Notes: generated by a model from the letters alone, not told the origin. Counted from the stretch's first letter, positions 9,328 to 18,502 are shown. The stretch: 64,000 nucleotides of DNA from G963677185 sp963677185 (GCA_963677185.1 OY781889.1:2294001-2358000), one strand, 5' to 3'. Translations and numbers: made by a program.

Positions 9328-12300
9328 ATGACTGATACCAACAGCTTCAGCCAGGCCCAGCAAGAGCATCCTCCATCCTGTGAATCAATAGATGCCAGTG
9401 TGCAGTCATATCCTCTCACGGATGTTGCCGGTTCGCTGAGCGAACCCGGACAGTTCCTGGAAATCGCCATTGAATGCTCCCGGTCGTTATCTGATTATCA
9501 TTCCCGCCATCTTGTTTACCAGCATATTAATCCGCAGAATCTTCTATGGGATGATCAACGGCGCCGCATCATCCTGAAGGAACGATTCAGCATTTCATAC
9601 AGTGCCGACCAGGAGGGTGAAGCCTACCCGGTTTCGCTTTCCGAAAACGATCTTGCCTATATGTCTCCCGAACAAACGCGCAGAATGAATCGCAGATTAG
9701 ATTATCGCACTGATTTGTATTCCCTTGGAGTCAGCCTGTATGAGTTGCTGGCCGGTAAAAAGCCGTTTATGGCCAGTGATGTGCTGGGATGGTTTCACCA
9801 GCATATTGCTCATTCTCCACCGCCTCTCTCCGTGGTTGTTCCCGGTATGCCCGGCATGCTGTCTGATATTGTCATGAAATTACTGGAAAAAAATCCGGAA
9901 AACCGCTATCAAACTGCACAGGGACTCAAGCTGGACCTGGAAAGATGCCTGCAGATGTGGATGGAAGGAAAGGAAATCGAGACTTTCGTCCCCGGGGAAT
10001 TCGATATTTCTGAACGCTTGTTGATCCCGCAAAAGCTATACGGGAGACGGATGGAAAAGAAAACCATGATGAACGCCTTTCAGCGTATTTGCGATGGCCG
10101 CTGCGGGCTTATGCTGGTTAACGGATATGCTGGAATTGGTAAAACATCACTGGTTCATGAGATATGCCAGGAGGTAGTCAAGAGGTCGGCTTTTTATACC
10201 GAAGGTAAATTTGATCAATTGCGCCGAAACATTCCGTACAGTGCCTTGATAATGGCATTCAGAGGGCTGGTCAGACAGTTGTTGATGGGGGATCGCTGGG
10301 CTCTGGACAGGTGGAAGTCTGCCTTAATGAATGTCCTCGGAGCCAACGGGCAGATCATCATAGACGCCATTCCTGAACTGGAGCTTATTATTGGCAAACA
10401 ACCAGCGATAGCAGCCCTTAATCCCGATGAAACCAGGAACCGTTTCAACCTGGTTTTCCAGAACTTTGTCAAGGTCTTCGCTACAGCTGAACATCCCCTG
10501 GTAGTGTTTATTGATGACTTTCAATTTGCCGACTTCGACTCTTTCAAACTGCTGGAAACCCTGCTGACTGACATACGCAATGAATATCTGTTGTTTGTTG
10601 CAGCTTTTCGGGATTATGAGACAGAAGGCGAGCACCCCATTCAGCTTTCGCTGGAAGCTATTAGAGACGCAGGTGTCGAAATAACGGAAATGCATCTCAG
10701 AACCTTGCACGCGGAATCTATTAACAGAATGCTGGCTGATGCATTGCATCTTCCAAGCGCACAGACCGACAGACTGGCCGCGCTTATTACGGAAAAAACC
10801 ATGGGGAATCCGTTTTTTGTCAACCAGCTGATTAGAAAAATCCATGAAGACGGCCTGCTGTACTTTAATCCGCCGAAAGGACGCTGGGAGTGGGATCTTG
10901 AAGGGATCAGGGCGCAAAGCATGAGCGACAACGTAATTGATTTGCTGGCAGTAAAAATCGGCAAATTGAGCCCGGCAACCAGGCACCTGATTACCCTGGC
11001 GGCATGCATTGGCATCAGGTTCGATCTGGATATCCTTAATGCTCTTAGCGGATATTCTCAAGAGGAAACCCGAAACAGTCTTGGAGAGATGATTAGGGAG
11101 GGCCTGGTGGCACCTGATCAGGGTTCAGATATCCTTGAAACCCTTGAAGGTTTCGAACGGGAAGACTTTTTCCAATTCCAGCATGACCGCATTCAGGAAG
11201 CGGCTTATTCCATACTGGACCATGGGGCCAGCAGTCACATCCACCTGAAGATAGGCCGCTTGCTGCTGGTGGATAAGGCCGAAGAAATGAGGCCTGAAGA
11301 GATTTTTACCGTAGTCGACCATATGAACCGTGCCGTGGAATTGATAGTCAGTAACGATGAGCGCATCCTTCTTGCCAGGCGGAATCTGGCCGCAGGCCAG
11401 AAAGCCAAGGAATCCACGGCCTATTCACAGTCAGTCAATTATTTTCGCTGCGGCATTTCAGCACTTCCAGGAGACAGCTGGGATTCCTATCATGAACTGG
11501 CCTATGTCCTGCACCGGGAGCTCTCCGAAAGCGAATACCTGGTCGGGCATCATGAAACGGCTCAGGAGCTTTTCGAACTGGTTCTGGGCAATTGCCACAA
11601 CCGGATAGAAAAGGCCGAGATGTACAATATCATAATAACCCTGTATGGAGTTCAAGGCCGTTTTGTAGAAAATAATCGCGAGGGCATGAAGGCGCTGGAG
11701 CTTTTCGGATATAGTTTCCCGGAGCTTGATGACCAAACGGCCATAGGAGCGGCAATTGCTGCTGAAATTGAAGCTTACCGGCATACTCTTGGCGGGAGGG
11801 AAATTCGGGAATTACTGGCTATTCCAGTGATGGCCAGTCCAGAGAGGGATGTATGTGCGCGCATAATCAGGAATATGTTCACCCCCGCTTTTATTAGCAA
11901 TCCCGCCTTGCTTACCCTGCTTTGCCTGAAATCCATCAATGATAGCATCGAATACGGTATTCAACCTGACCAGGACTATGTTTTCGCGGCGGCGGCACTG
12001 GTACTGGGGACCTACCGAGGCGATTATGAAACCGGATACGAGTACGGGCAGATGGCATTCAAGCTCAATGAGCAAAACCGCATGATTGTTACTCGAGCTG
12101 TGATCTTTCACACGGTGGGGATGATGGTTCATCACTGGCGTCGGCCTTTCAATGAGAGCCTTGAATATTTGCGCGAAGCCTTTCGGAGCGGTCAGGAGTC
12201 CGGAGATTATGTTTACGCAACTAACGCAGCCATAGGTTACGCGCGTATGCTGCTTTCGTACGGACACCATAAGCTGCAGTATGTGCTGGAAGAAACCGAC

Positions 12301-15174
12301 CGAACCATCTTCTTTATGCAAAGGATTCGCAATTCGTTGTCTGTCGAGCGGCAGGAACTGATCAGGCATGTTATTTTTAACCTGATGGGAAAAACCGATG
12401 ATGCAACATCGTTTAGCGGCGACGGTTTCGATGAGTCAATGCATTTGCAGAGCTTGAAAGATCATAACCACGGTACTGGAATCGGCGGCTACTACCTGTA
12501 CAAGACAATGAGCAGCTGCTTGTATGGACGTTACTTGAGCGCCCGGGAGTTCTCCCTGGCGGGAGAAGCCTATCTTCCGTTTTTGCGCAGCTTCCCGCTG
12601 GAAGCGGATTATTGCTTTTTCCAGTCCCTGGCCATGGTTGCATGCGCCCGGGAAGAAGCAAACCAATTTGGCCAGCAAGACCAGGAAAAAATCGCCGGCA
12701 ATATTAAGAAGCTGCGCATTTGGTCCGAGAACTGCACCGAGAATTACTATGGCAAGTACGCCCTGATCATGGCCGAGAATGCTGCTCTTAACCGGCAATC
12801 AATAGAAGCTGAAGAATGGTTCGAACGAAGCATCAGTTCATCCCGCGAAAACGGTCGGCTAATGGACCGGGCACTGGCCAGTGAAAGAGCTGCTATTTTT
12901 TACGAAAGGCGCGGACTGCAGGGTATTGCCACTTTTTACCTGGGAGAAGCTTGCCGGGCTTATGCTGACTGGGGGGCTGAGGCGCTGGCGAGCCGGCTTG
13001 AGCAAAGCCGTCCGGGCATTGCTGGTGAAGACCAAGTGGAAAGCGGTGGCACAGGAGCGTCCCTGGTCAACATTGATGCTTTCAGTGTGGTGAAGGCTTC
13101 ACAGGCGATTTCGGGTGAAATCGAAATAACCCGGCTTTTGGAAGCTTTGATGGGTACCGTGCTCGAAAATGCCGGCGCTCAGAAAGCGGTTCTGATATTG
13201 ACAACCGGAGATGAAATGCAAGCCCGGGCTGAAGCAGTCCTGGAAAACGAAAAATTTGAAATTCATCATATGGATGATTGCCAAAGCAGACTTCTTTTTC
13301 CACAATCGCTGGCCAACCTGGTTCACAGAACAGGGGAAGCAGTTATATTAGAAGATGCGACCGAGCATAGCATGTTTTTCAGCGATCCGTATTTTATTAA
13401 TTTTCATCCGGTATCAATTCTGTGCCTGCCGGTTATACGGCAGGCCAATATGGTTGGCATATTGTACCTGGAAAACAATCTGATTAAGGGAGCATTCACT
13501 GTTGAACGAATTGCGGTGTTGGAGCTTTTAGTTTCGCAAGCGGCGATTTCCCTCGAAAATGCCTTGCTGTATGAGCAGCATGTCATTATGGAAGAAGAGC
13601 TTAAAGTACTGAACCGGCGGCTTGTCGATATAATAGAATTTCTACCGGATGCCACTTTCGTAGTGGATATTGAGGGCCGGGTAATTGCCTGGAACCGGGC
13701 TATGGAAAAACTGAGCTTAACCAGTTCCTCTTATATGCTGGGCAAAGGCCATTATGAGTATTCGGTCCCTATATATGGAAACAGAAGGCCAGTTTTACTC
13801 GACCTGATCGTCAAACCAGACGAAAAAGTGGAACAGCAGTATAAATACATCCGCCGTGAAGGAGATTACATTTACGGCGAAGTCTGCCTGGCGGACAGTA
13901 CGCATTTGGAAGCTGCCGCTGCGGTTTTACGAGATGCCGAGGGCAAGATTGCCGGAGCTATTGAGACATTAAGGAATGTTAGCGAAGCACGAAGGGCCGA
14001 AGCAGAGCGCGATCGGCTTCGCTACTTGCTGGCTAATATCATTGATTCCATGCCTTCGATCCTGGTGGGAATTGACCGTAACAGGCAGGTTACACAGTGG
14101 AATACGGAGGCGGCCAGAGTAACAGGCGTCAGCGGTGAGGAAGCGATTGGAAAACCCATAGACGAAGTCTTTGGCATGTTTGAAGCACAAATGGAAAGCC
14201 TGGGTCGGGCATTGGCCGAACAAAGATTTCAGCGGGAAGAACTGGTCAGCTTTGATTCCGAAGGCGGCAAGCATTATGCCGAGGTGATGATTTATCCTTT
14301 AATTGCTGACCAGGTTGAAGGAGCCGTGATCCGTATCGACGATGTTACTGACAAAGTGCGCCTGCAGGAAATGATTATTCAAACCGAGAAGATGATGACC
14401 GTGGGAGGCCTGGCAGCCGGGATGGCGCACGAACTGAACAATCCTTTAAGCGGCATTCTGCAGTCTATTCAAAATATTGAAAACCGTTTTTCACCGGAAC
14501 TGAAGAAAAATATTGAAACCGCAGAAGAATGCGGCACCAGTATGGAAGCTATTCAAGCCTATATTATTCGTCGGAATATCAGTGAGTTTTTAAAAGGCAT
14601 TCGGACCAGCGGAGCCCGGGCTGCTCGCATTATTAGCAATATGCTGCAATTCAGCCGCAGAAGCGAGGCCGGCAAGACTTTGGTCCAGCTGTCAGCACTG
14701 CTGGACCGGACGCTGGAACTGGCGGCCAATGATTATGATTTAGCCAGGGGATTTGATTTTCGGCATATCGAAATTATAAAGAAATATGCCGATGATCTGG
14801 GAGATGTTTACTGTTCTCCAACGGAAATCGAGCAAGTGGTATTGAACCTGCTAAAGAACTCCGCCCATGCTATGACCGAACCGCAGCAGCCACAGCGAAA
14901 ACCGCGGATTGTTATAAAAGCCTACCAGGAAGATGATATGGCGGTGATCGAAGTCGAAGACAACGGTCCAGGAATGAGCGAAGAGATTAAGAAAAAAGTA
15001 TTTGAACCCTTTTTTACCACAAAAAGTCCAGGCCAAGGTACTGGTCTGGGCTTATCAGTATCATATTTCATTGTGGCCAACAATCATGACGGGCAGATGT
15101 CCGTAGAATCGACACCCGGCGATGGCACAACGGTCATTATCCGTCTGCCCATTATGCAAAAGACCGAAAAATAA
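9328..15174 (+). CDS. Giant multidomain sensor histidine kinase (degenerate Ser/Thr kinase, AAA ATPase, TPR, GAF, PAS, PAS, HisKA, HATPase)
   Basis: This 1948-residue protein has the family architecture Ser/Thr kinase, predicted ATPase, TPR, GAF, histidine kinase. Residues about 50-210 match only the C-lobe of a Ser/Thr kinase. A STAND/AAA-type ATPase follows, with Walker A GYAGIGKTS near residue 265 and Walker B VVFIDDFQFAD near 391. Next come a long helical TPR-like region (about 690-1220), GAF (about 1250-1415) and PAS domains (about 1433 and 1569). HisKA has the phospho-acceptor His near 1701 (AGMAHELNNPL), and HATPase_c carries EDNGPGMS and GQGTGLGLS. There is no receiver domain and no membrane segment, so it should be cytosolic and signal to a partner encoded elsewhere. 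It starts at ATG 9328 behind GGAGGT. The kinase head lacks catalytic residues (see findings). Confidence 0.9.
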   Translation: MTDTNSFSQAQQEHPPSCESIDASVQSYPLTDVAGSLSEPGQFLEIAIECSRSLSDYHSRHLVYQHINPQNLLWDDQRRRIILKERFSISYSADQEGEAYPVSLSENDLAYMSPEQTRRMNRRLDYRTDLYSLGVSLYELLAGKKPFMASDVLGWFHQHIAHSPPPLSVVVPGMPGMLSDIVMKLLEKNPENRYQTAQGLKLDLERCLQMWMEGKEIETFVPGEFDISERLLIPQKLYGRRMEKKTMMNAFQRICDGRCGLMLVNGYAGIGKTSLVHEICQEVVKRSAFYTEGKFDQLRRNIPYSALIMAFRGLVRQLLMGDRWALDRWKSALMNVLGANGQIIIDAIPELELIIGKQPAIAALNPDETRNRFNLVFQNFVKVFATAEHPLVVFIDDFQFADFDSFKLLETLLTDIRNEYLLFVAAFRDYETEGEHPIQLSLEAIRDAGVEITEMHLRTLHAESINRMLADALHLPSAQTDRLAALITEKTMGNPFFVNQLIRKIHEDGLLYFNPPKGRWEWDLEGIRAQSMSDNVIDLLAVKIGKLSPATRHLITLAACIGIRFDLDILNALSGYSQEETRNSLGEMIREGLVAPDQGSDILETLEGFEREDFFQFQHDRIQEAAYSILDHGASSHIHLKIGRLLLVDKAEEMRPEEIFTVVDHMNRAVELIVSNDERILLARRNLAAGQKAKESTAYSQSVNYFRCGISALPGDSWDSYHELAYVLHRELSESEYLVGHHETAQELFELVLGNCHNRIEKAEMYNIIITLYGVQGRFVENNREGMKALELFGYSFPELDDQTAIGAAIAAEIEAYRHTLGGREIRELLAIPVMASPERDVCARIIRNMFTPAFISNPALLTLLCLKSINDSIEYGIQPDQDYVFAAAALVLGTYRGDYETGYEYGQMAFKLNEQNRMIVTRAVIFHTVGMMVHHWRRPFNESLEYLREAFRSGQESGDYVYATNAAIGYARMLLSYGHHKLQYVLEETDRTIFFMQRIRNSLSVERQELIRHVIFNLMGKTDDATSFSGDGFDESMHLQSLKDHNHGTGIGGYYLYKTMSSCLYGRYLSAREFSLAGEAYLPFLRSFPLEADYCFFQSLAMVACAREEANQFGQQDQEKIAGNIKKLRIWSENCTENYYGKYALIMAENAALNRQSIEAEEWFERSISSSRENGRLMDRALASERAAIFYERRGLQGIATFYLGEACRAYADWGAEALASRLEQSRPGIAGEDQVESGGTGASLVNIDAFSVVKASQAISGEIEITRLLEALMGTVLENAGAQKAVLILTTGDEMQARAEAVLENEKFEIHHMDDCQSRLLFPQSLANLVHRTGEAVILEDATEHSMFFSDPYFINFHPVSILCLPVIRQANMVGILYLENNLIKGAFTVERIAVLELLVSQAAISLENALLYEQHVIMEEELKVLNRRLVDIIEFLPDATFVVDIEGRVIAWNRAMEKLSLTSSSYMLGKGHYEYSVPIYGNRRPVLLDLIVKPDEKVEQQYKYIRREGDYIYGEVCLADSTHLEAAAAVLRDAEGKIAGAIETLRNVSEARRAEAERDRLRYLLANIIDSMPSILVGIDRNRQVTQWNTEAARVTGVSGEEAIGKPIDEVFGMFEAQMESLGRALAEQRFQREELVSFDSEGGKHYAEVMIYPLIADQVEGAVIRIDDVTDKVRLQEMIIQTEKMMTVGGLAAGMAHELNNPLSGILQSIQNIENRFSPELKKNIETAEECGTSMEAIQAYIIRRNISEFLKGIRTSGARAARIISNMLQFSRRSEAGKTLVQLSALLDRTLELAANDYDLARGFDFRHIEIIKKYADDLGDVYCSPTEIEQVVLNLLKNSAHAMTEPQQPQRKPRIVIKAYQEDDMAVIEVEDNGPGMSEEIKKKVFEPFFTTKSPGQGTGLGLSVSYFIVANNHDGQMSVESTPGDGTTVIIRLPIMQKTEK

Positions 15175-15198
15175 ACTGTTCGCGAGAGGGTCTTTCGC

Positions 15199-15546
15199 TC
15201 AAGCCGAGCGATGTTTGCTGAGCTGTCCGGGGATTTTTCTCTGCATGCGCGGAGCGCTGGCAGCTGCCATGTTGCGATTCTTGCGGGCCTGGGCCCTTTC
15301 GAAAGCTTCGTTTATCTGCTGCTGGCGTTTTGTCTTAGAGACCCGGGATGCCCAGTAAAGAGACAGGATCATGCCAATGCTCCAAATACCTGCAAATATC
15401 AGATCGTAATCGGATTGATTTCCGAATCCTCCGGACATGGAGCTGGATAGTTCACTGTAGGTTAATCCCAGGCTTGGTGATGCGCTCATCATGGTCAGCA
15501 CCAGGCTGGAAACCAGTACAAGCAGTGCATTGAACCTATTATTCAT
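15199..15546 (-). CDS. Small membrane protein of unknown function
   Basis: A 115-residue protein I do not recognise. It starts with a hydrophobic segment (residues 6-27) that could be a signal peptide or first membrane helix. A polar Ser/Gly-rich stretch follows, then a second hydrophobic segment (about 49-65, LIFAGIWSIGMILSLYWAS) and a strongly basic Arg/Lys/Gln-rich tail. The start is supported by AGAGGTGAG upstream of the ATG at 15546. It converges on the giant sensor kinase with a 24-nt gap. A two-helix protein with a cytosolic basic tail is the simplest reading. Confidence 0.65.
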   Translation of the reverse strand: MNNRFNALLVLVSSLVLTMMSASPSLGLTYSELSSSMSGGFGNQSDYDLIFAGIWSIGMILSLYWASRVSKTKRQQQINEAFERAQARKNRNMAAASAPRMQRKIPGQLSKHRSA

Positions 15547-15677
15547 GTATGCTCACCTCTTCAAGTCCGCCCATCCGTGGCATATGTTTATTGCTTATCC
15601 CTGCATGTACTATATCGAACATTTGCCTGTAATACTAAAATGCATATAAAACCGGTAAGCTTATGCTGCCCATCCTC

Positions 15678-15706
15678 TTGACCTTGCCGGCCTTCTGTTA
15701 TATACT
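15678..15706 (+). promoter_or_regulatory. Promoter of tRNA-Pro
   Basis: TTGACC at 15678-15683 and TATACT at 15701-15706 are separated by 17 nt, a good sigma-A promoter. The expected transcript start is just before the tRNA at 15718. Confidence 0.8.
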
Positions 15707-15717
15707 AATCTTCGCGT

Positions 15718-15795
15718 CGGGGTGTAGCTCAGTTTGGTATGAGCGCTACGTTGGGGACGTAGAGGCCGCTGGTTCAAATCCAGTCACTCCGACCA
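15718..15795 (+). tRNA. tRNA-Pro (GGG anticodon)
   Basis: A complete cloverleaf. The acceptor CGGGGTG pairs with CACTCCG with one G-U pair. The anticodon stem CTACG/CGTAG encloses a loop with anticodon GGG, and the T arm is CTGG-TTCAAAT-CCAG. A73 and an encoded CCA end the gene. It is a single gene with its own promoter and terminator. Confidence 0.95.
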
Positions 15796-15816
15796 TTTAA
15801 TACTCACATTCGATAG

Positions 15817-15853
15817 CTTTGCGGGCTAGATTCCGCAAAGTTATTTATTTTTA
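15817..15853 (+). terminator. Terminator after tRNA-Pro
   Basis: An 8-bp perfect stem CTTTGCGG/CCGCAAAG with an 8-nt loop is followed by TTATTTATTTTT. Confidence 0.85.
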
Positions 15854-15927
15854 AAAGGTTAGGCGCTTAAACCAGGAATACCTCATTCGGCCGGATACGA
15901 AGAGGCAAGTGTCACAAAAATGGGCAA

Positions 15928-15956
15928 TTGAAGCCGTTTCAAGTTAAGCCTATAAT
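15928..15956 (+). promoter_or_regulatory. Promoter of the secreted Tyr/Gly-repeat protein
   Basis: TTGAAG (15928-15933) and TATAAT (15951-15956) are 17 nt apart, about 40 nt before the ATG at 15996. Confidence 0.65.
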
Positions 15957-15995
15957 TAAATCAAGAATTCATTATGGGAAAAGAGGCAGGAACCC

Positions 15996-16994
15996 ATGCA
16001 CACACGAAATAATAAGATACTGGCCGCAGCAATTATTATATTTAGCATAGCCCTTTTACAGGTGGCTGGAATTCAATCCGCTGCCGGCAGCATTATCAGT
16101 GTTATTCCCTACGGATATAACGATTGGTACCTTTATGGTTTCGAAAAGGGCCAGTTTGATGCGGAATACGGTCATTCGAACGATCCAGACTACTGGGACA
16201 ATAATGGCAGCGACGATTACTATGATGGATACGCCAAGGGCTATGACACCGTGATTCTGGTGGATTGGTTCGGCAATGGCCTGTCCAACGGCCGGGCGGA
16301 CAAGAACCAGAACTATCCCTATCAGCCAGAAGCCTGGGCCAATGACGGCAGCGAAAACTATTACGTGGGCTACAGCAACGGCTACAAGGGAACTCCGATC
16401 GACTGGTTCAGAGTCGGCTGGTGGAACGGATTCAACGATGGCAACGGGGGAATGATATACCGGCCGGATGCCTGGACCAGCAACAAGGTTCAGGAATACT
16501 ATGACGGCTATTACAATGGATACTACAATCCCACTTCGGTCGGCTCTCCGCCCGCTTCCAGCAGTAACTCCACTACTAATGGAAATGATCAAAGCTCAAA
16601 GCCTGCTGCTGTAGATGCCATATTTGAAGTAGGCAATCCGGTTTATTCCCTGAACGGGGCCGCAGGTCAAATGGACACTGCGCCTTATACCTCCAATGAC
16701 CGGGTATATGTGCCTATGCGCTATCTGGGCATGATCTGCGGCCTGGCCGATGCTGACATGCACTGGGACAGTGCGACTCAAAGCGTCCTCATGCAGCAGC
16801 CGGAAGGAGTGACTTTGATGTTCAAGATGGGAGAAAAATCATACAGTATCAATAATCAAAGCCTGGTGATGGATGTTGCACCCGAAGCAAGCGGTGAAAG
16901 GGTTTTTTTGCCCGCCAGGTATGTGGCTGAAGGCCTGGGCTACAAGGTGGAATGGTATGCCAGTAGCCAGGCAGTGCGAGTGTTCAGACCCTGA
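15996..16994 (+). CDS. Secreted Tyr/Gly-repeat protein with C-terminal copper-amine-oxidase-N-like (stalk) domain
   Basis: A 332-residue exported protein. It has a signal peptide (residues 1-31, charged start then IIIFSIALLQVAG). Three imperfect repeats of about 45 residues follow (about 60-185), each with the pattern W-x-N-x-G-S, YY-x-GY-x-x-GY, then DWF and a G-x-x-NG close. A Ser/Asn/Thr-rich linker (about 185-205) leads to a C-terminal domain (about 210-332) with the two-fold PVYSLNG...VYVPMRYL and SYSINNQ...VFLPARYVAEGLGY pattern. That pattern is typical of the Cu_amine_oxidN1 (stalk) domain, which binds or anchors at the cell wall in many Clostridia. No enzymatic motif is seen. The repeats resemble those in the two lipoproteins at 32.5-33.9 kb. 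The function is unknown; a wall-associated structural or adhesive role is a guess. Confidence 0.8.
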   Translation: MHTRNNKILAAAIIIFSIALLQVAGIQSAAGSIISVIPYGYNDWYLYGFEKGQFDAEYGHSNDPDYWDNNGSDDYYDGYAKGYDTVILVDWFGNGLSNGRADKNQNYPYQPEAWANDGSENYYVGYSNGYKGTPIDWFRVGWWNGFNDGNGGMIYRPDAWTSNKVQEYYDGYYNGYYNPTSVGSPPASSSNSTTNGNDQSSKPAAVDAIFEVGNPVYSLNGAAGQMDTAPYTSNDRVYVPMRYLGMICGLADADMHWDSATQSVLMQQPEGVTLMFKMGEKSYSINNQSLVMDVAPEASGERVFLPARYVAEGLGYKVEWYASSQAVRVFRP

Positions 16995-17015
16995 TGAGTT
17001 GTTATCATAAATTTA

Positions 17016-17936
17016 TCAGCACAGCAGCTTAATAGCCCGGGGCTTGACGGTGAATTCAGCATCAAGAAATCCGGGCTGTTCGCCGTCCAGATTCAGCTTA
17101 ACCCTGTCGACAGTGCTAACCAGCAGGTGAGCACCTCGATGGATCTGCACTTCTGGAAGGTTCAAATGAGTACCTTTATACAGGCGGGGCACGGATGCTA
17201 TAGTCTTCCTTTTAGTCATTTCACCGATGATAATTACGTCGAAAAGTCCATCAGCAAGATCGGCATCAGGAGCGATATGCATGCCTGATCCTATGTACTG
17301 CCCGTTGGCGACGATTCCCGATAATATGCCCCCGGCGTAGATCATTTTGCCGTCGAGTGTCATGCTGACTTTTTTATTTCGGTAGAGCAACAGACCAAGC
17401 AGGGTGCCTTTGAGAAAGGAATAAAAACCACCCAGGTACTTGGAAGCGTTGTTTACGCGATCGACTATCTCTCCATCGACTCCAAATCCAGCTACGTTGA
17501 TGAAGTATCTTTCTTCTTTCCGCCGGTAGATATTATGAAACCGGATATGCCCCAGGTCAATGGAACGGGTTTGGCCGCGACAGATAATATTTAGAGCGCT
17601 GCGTATGTCATCAGGGATGCCGCTGCTCCGGATAAAATCTCTGCCGGTACCGGAACTGACCACAGCCAGGCTGGCATCAGGATTAATTGCCGTCCCATTT
17701 CTAAAGAAGCCATTGACAACTTCGTTTAAAGTTCCGTCGCCTCCAATAGAAACGATAGTATGATAACCGTATTCGAGAGCTCTGCGCGTTTCAAGGGTGG
17801 CCTGGTAGGGCGCTTCGGTTATGTAGTAGTCGTAATTCAGGTTGCGGATCTTTATTTTGTTTTCAATTTCCGGCCAGTATCGGGCAGTTTTGCCATTGGC
17901 AGACGCCGGATTGACAATGCAATAAATGCTATTCAA
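17016..17936 (-). CDS. Diacylglycerol kinase-family lipid kinase (DagK/YegS-like)
   Basis: A soluble lipid kinase of the DAGK_cat family, which phosphorylates diacylglycerol or related lipids and recycles them for phosphatidate. The nucleotide-binding motif SIGGDGTLNEVVNG is near residue 64, and GTGRDFIRS follows. The N-terminal IVNPASANGKT is also typical. The length of 306 residues is normal. It begins 17 nt downstream of the DUF2726-like gene on the same strand, so the two are probably co-transcribed. It converges on the stalk-domain gene with a 21-nt gap. Confidence 0.92.
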   Translation of the reverse strand: MNSIYCIVNPASANGKTARYWPEIENKIKIRNLNYDYYITEAPYQATLETRRALEYGYHTIVSIGGDGTLNEVVNGFFRNGTAINPDASLAVVSSGTGRDFIRSSGIPDDIRSALNIICRGQTRSIDLGHIRFHNIYRRKEERYFINVAGFGVDGEIVDRVNNASKYLGGFYSFLKGTLLGLLLYRNKKVSMTLDGKMIYAGGILSGIVANGQYIGSGMHIAPDADLADGLFDVIIIGEMTKRKTIASVPRLYKGTHLNLPEVQIHRGAHLLVSTVDRVKLNLDGEQPGFLDAEFTVKPRAIKLLC

Positions 17937-17953
17937 TCATGGACCCCCCCGTT

Positions 17954-18502
17954 TTAGACGCTTATTCCCAATTTGCGCAGGCTTTGAGCAACCTTGAGAG
18001 GATCGGGAACCTCGTTAATATTAATTTTCATATAAGCATAACCTGCTGCCTCCACTGCCTTTTCAGTGAAAGTCTCTGACAGCTGCTGTTTTTTGCTGAT
18101 GGTTGCTTCCTGCAGGATTATGATTACTCGCGGAGTATATTCGGGCATTTCGAAAATGACCAGGTCTAGATTTTTTTCCTGGGCGCGGCGGTAGTATTCG
18201 AGCCGGTTATTGGTGCTGCCGGGTATGGATATAATTTCCGAAAGCGGTATTTTCGGCAAGACCCGGTAGGGAGCTTCAGAGAGAATATTTTCTATTTCAT
18301 GATAAAATGCCAGCTCTGACGGCGACATCAGGGTTTCAACCCGGCGATAAGGAAGCGAATCAACGTTAATCCACTGCTCGCTGATGTCAATAATGCGCCC
18401 CTTGGCACTGCTTTTGCCGTGGGGGCGTCGGTAGCTGGAGAACAAGTCGCTCGCCAGCTTAATGATAAATATCAGGATCAAGCCTCCAACAATATATTGC
18501 AC
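17954..18502 (-). CDS. Membrane-anchored DUF2726-like protein
   Basis: The start is set at GTG 18502, preceded by a GGAGG ribosome binding site. An upstream ATG at 18637 would add 45 residues without one. The 182-residue product has one N-terminal membrane helix (YIVGGLILIFIIKLAS) and a basic linker. The remaining domain follows the outline of DUF2726: MSPSELAFYHEI, then PYRVLPKIPLSEI, then NLDLVIFE, then a C-terminal AAGYAYMKI strand. DUF2726 is distantly related to restriction-endonuclease-like folds; the acidic ELDD-type strand is replaced by ILQE here, so nuclease activity is doubtful. The family call is moderate. Confidence 0.6.
   Translation of the reverse strand: MQYIVGGLILIFIIKLASDLFSSYRRPHGKSSAKGRIIDISEQWINVDSLPYRRVETLMSPSELAFYHEIENILSEAPYRVLPKIPLSEIISIPGSTNNRLEYYRRAQEKNLDLVIFEMPEYTPRVIIILQEATISKKQQLSETFTEKAVEAAGYAYMKININEVPDPLKVAQSLRKLGISV

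Noticed and set aside
11812..12369. 185-codon open frame on the - strand
   Set aside because: Antisense to the TPR region of the giant kinase; no domain and no ribosome binding site.
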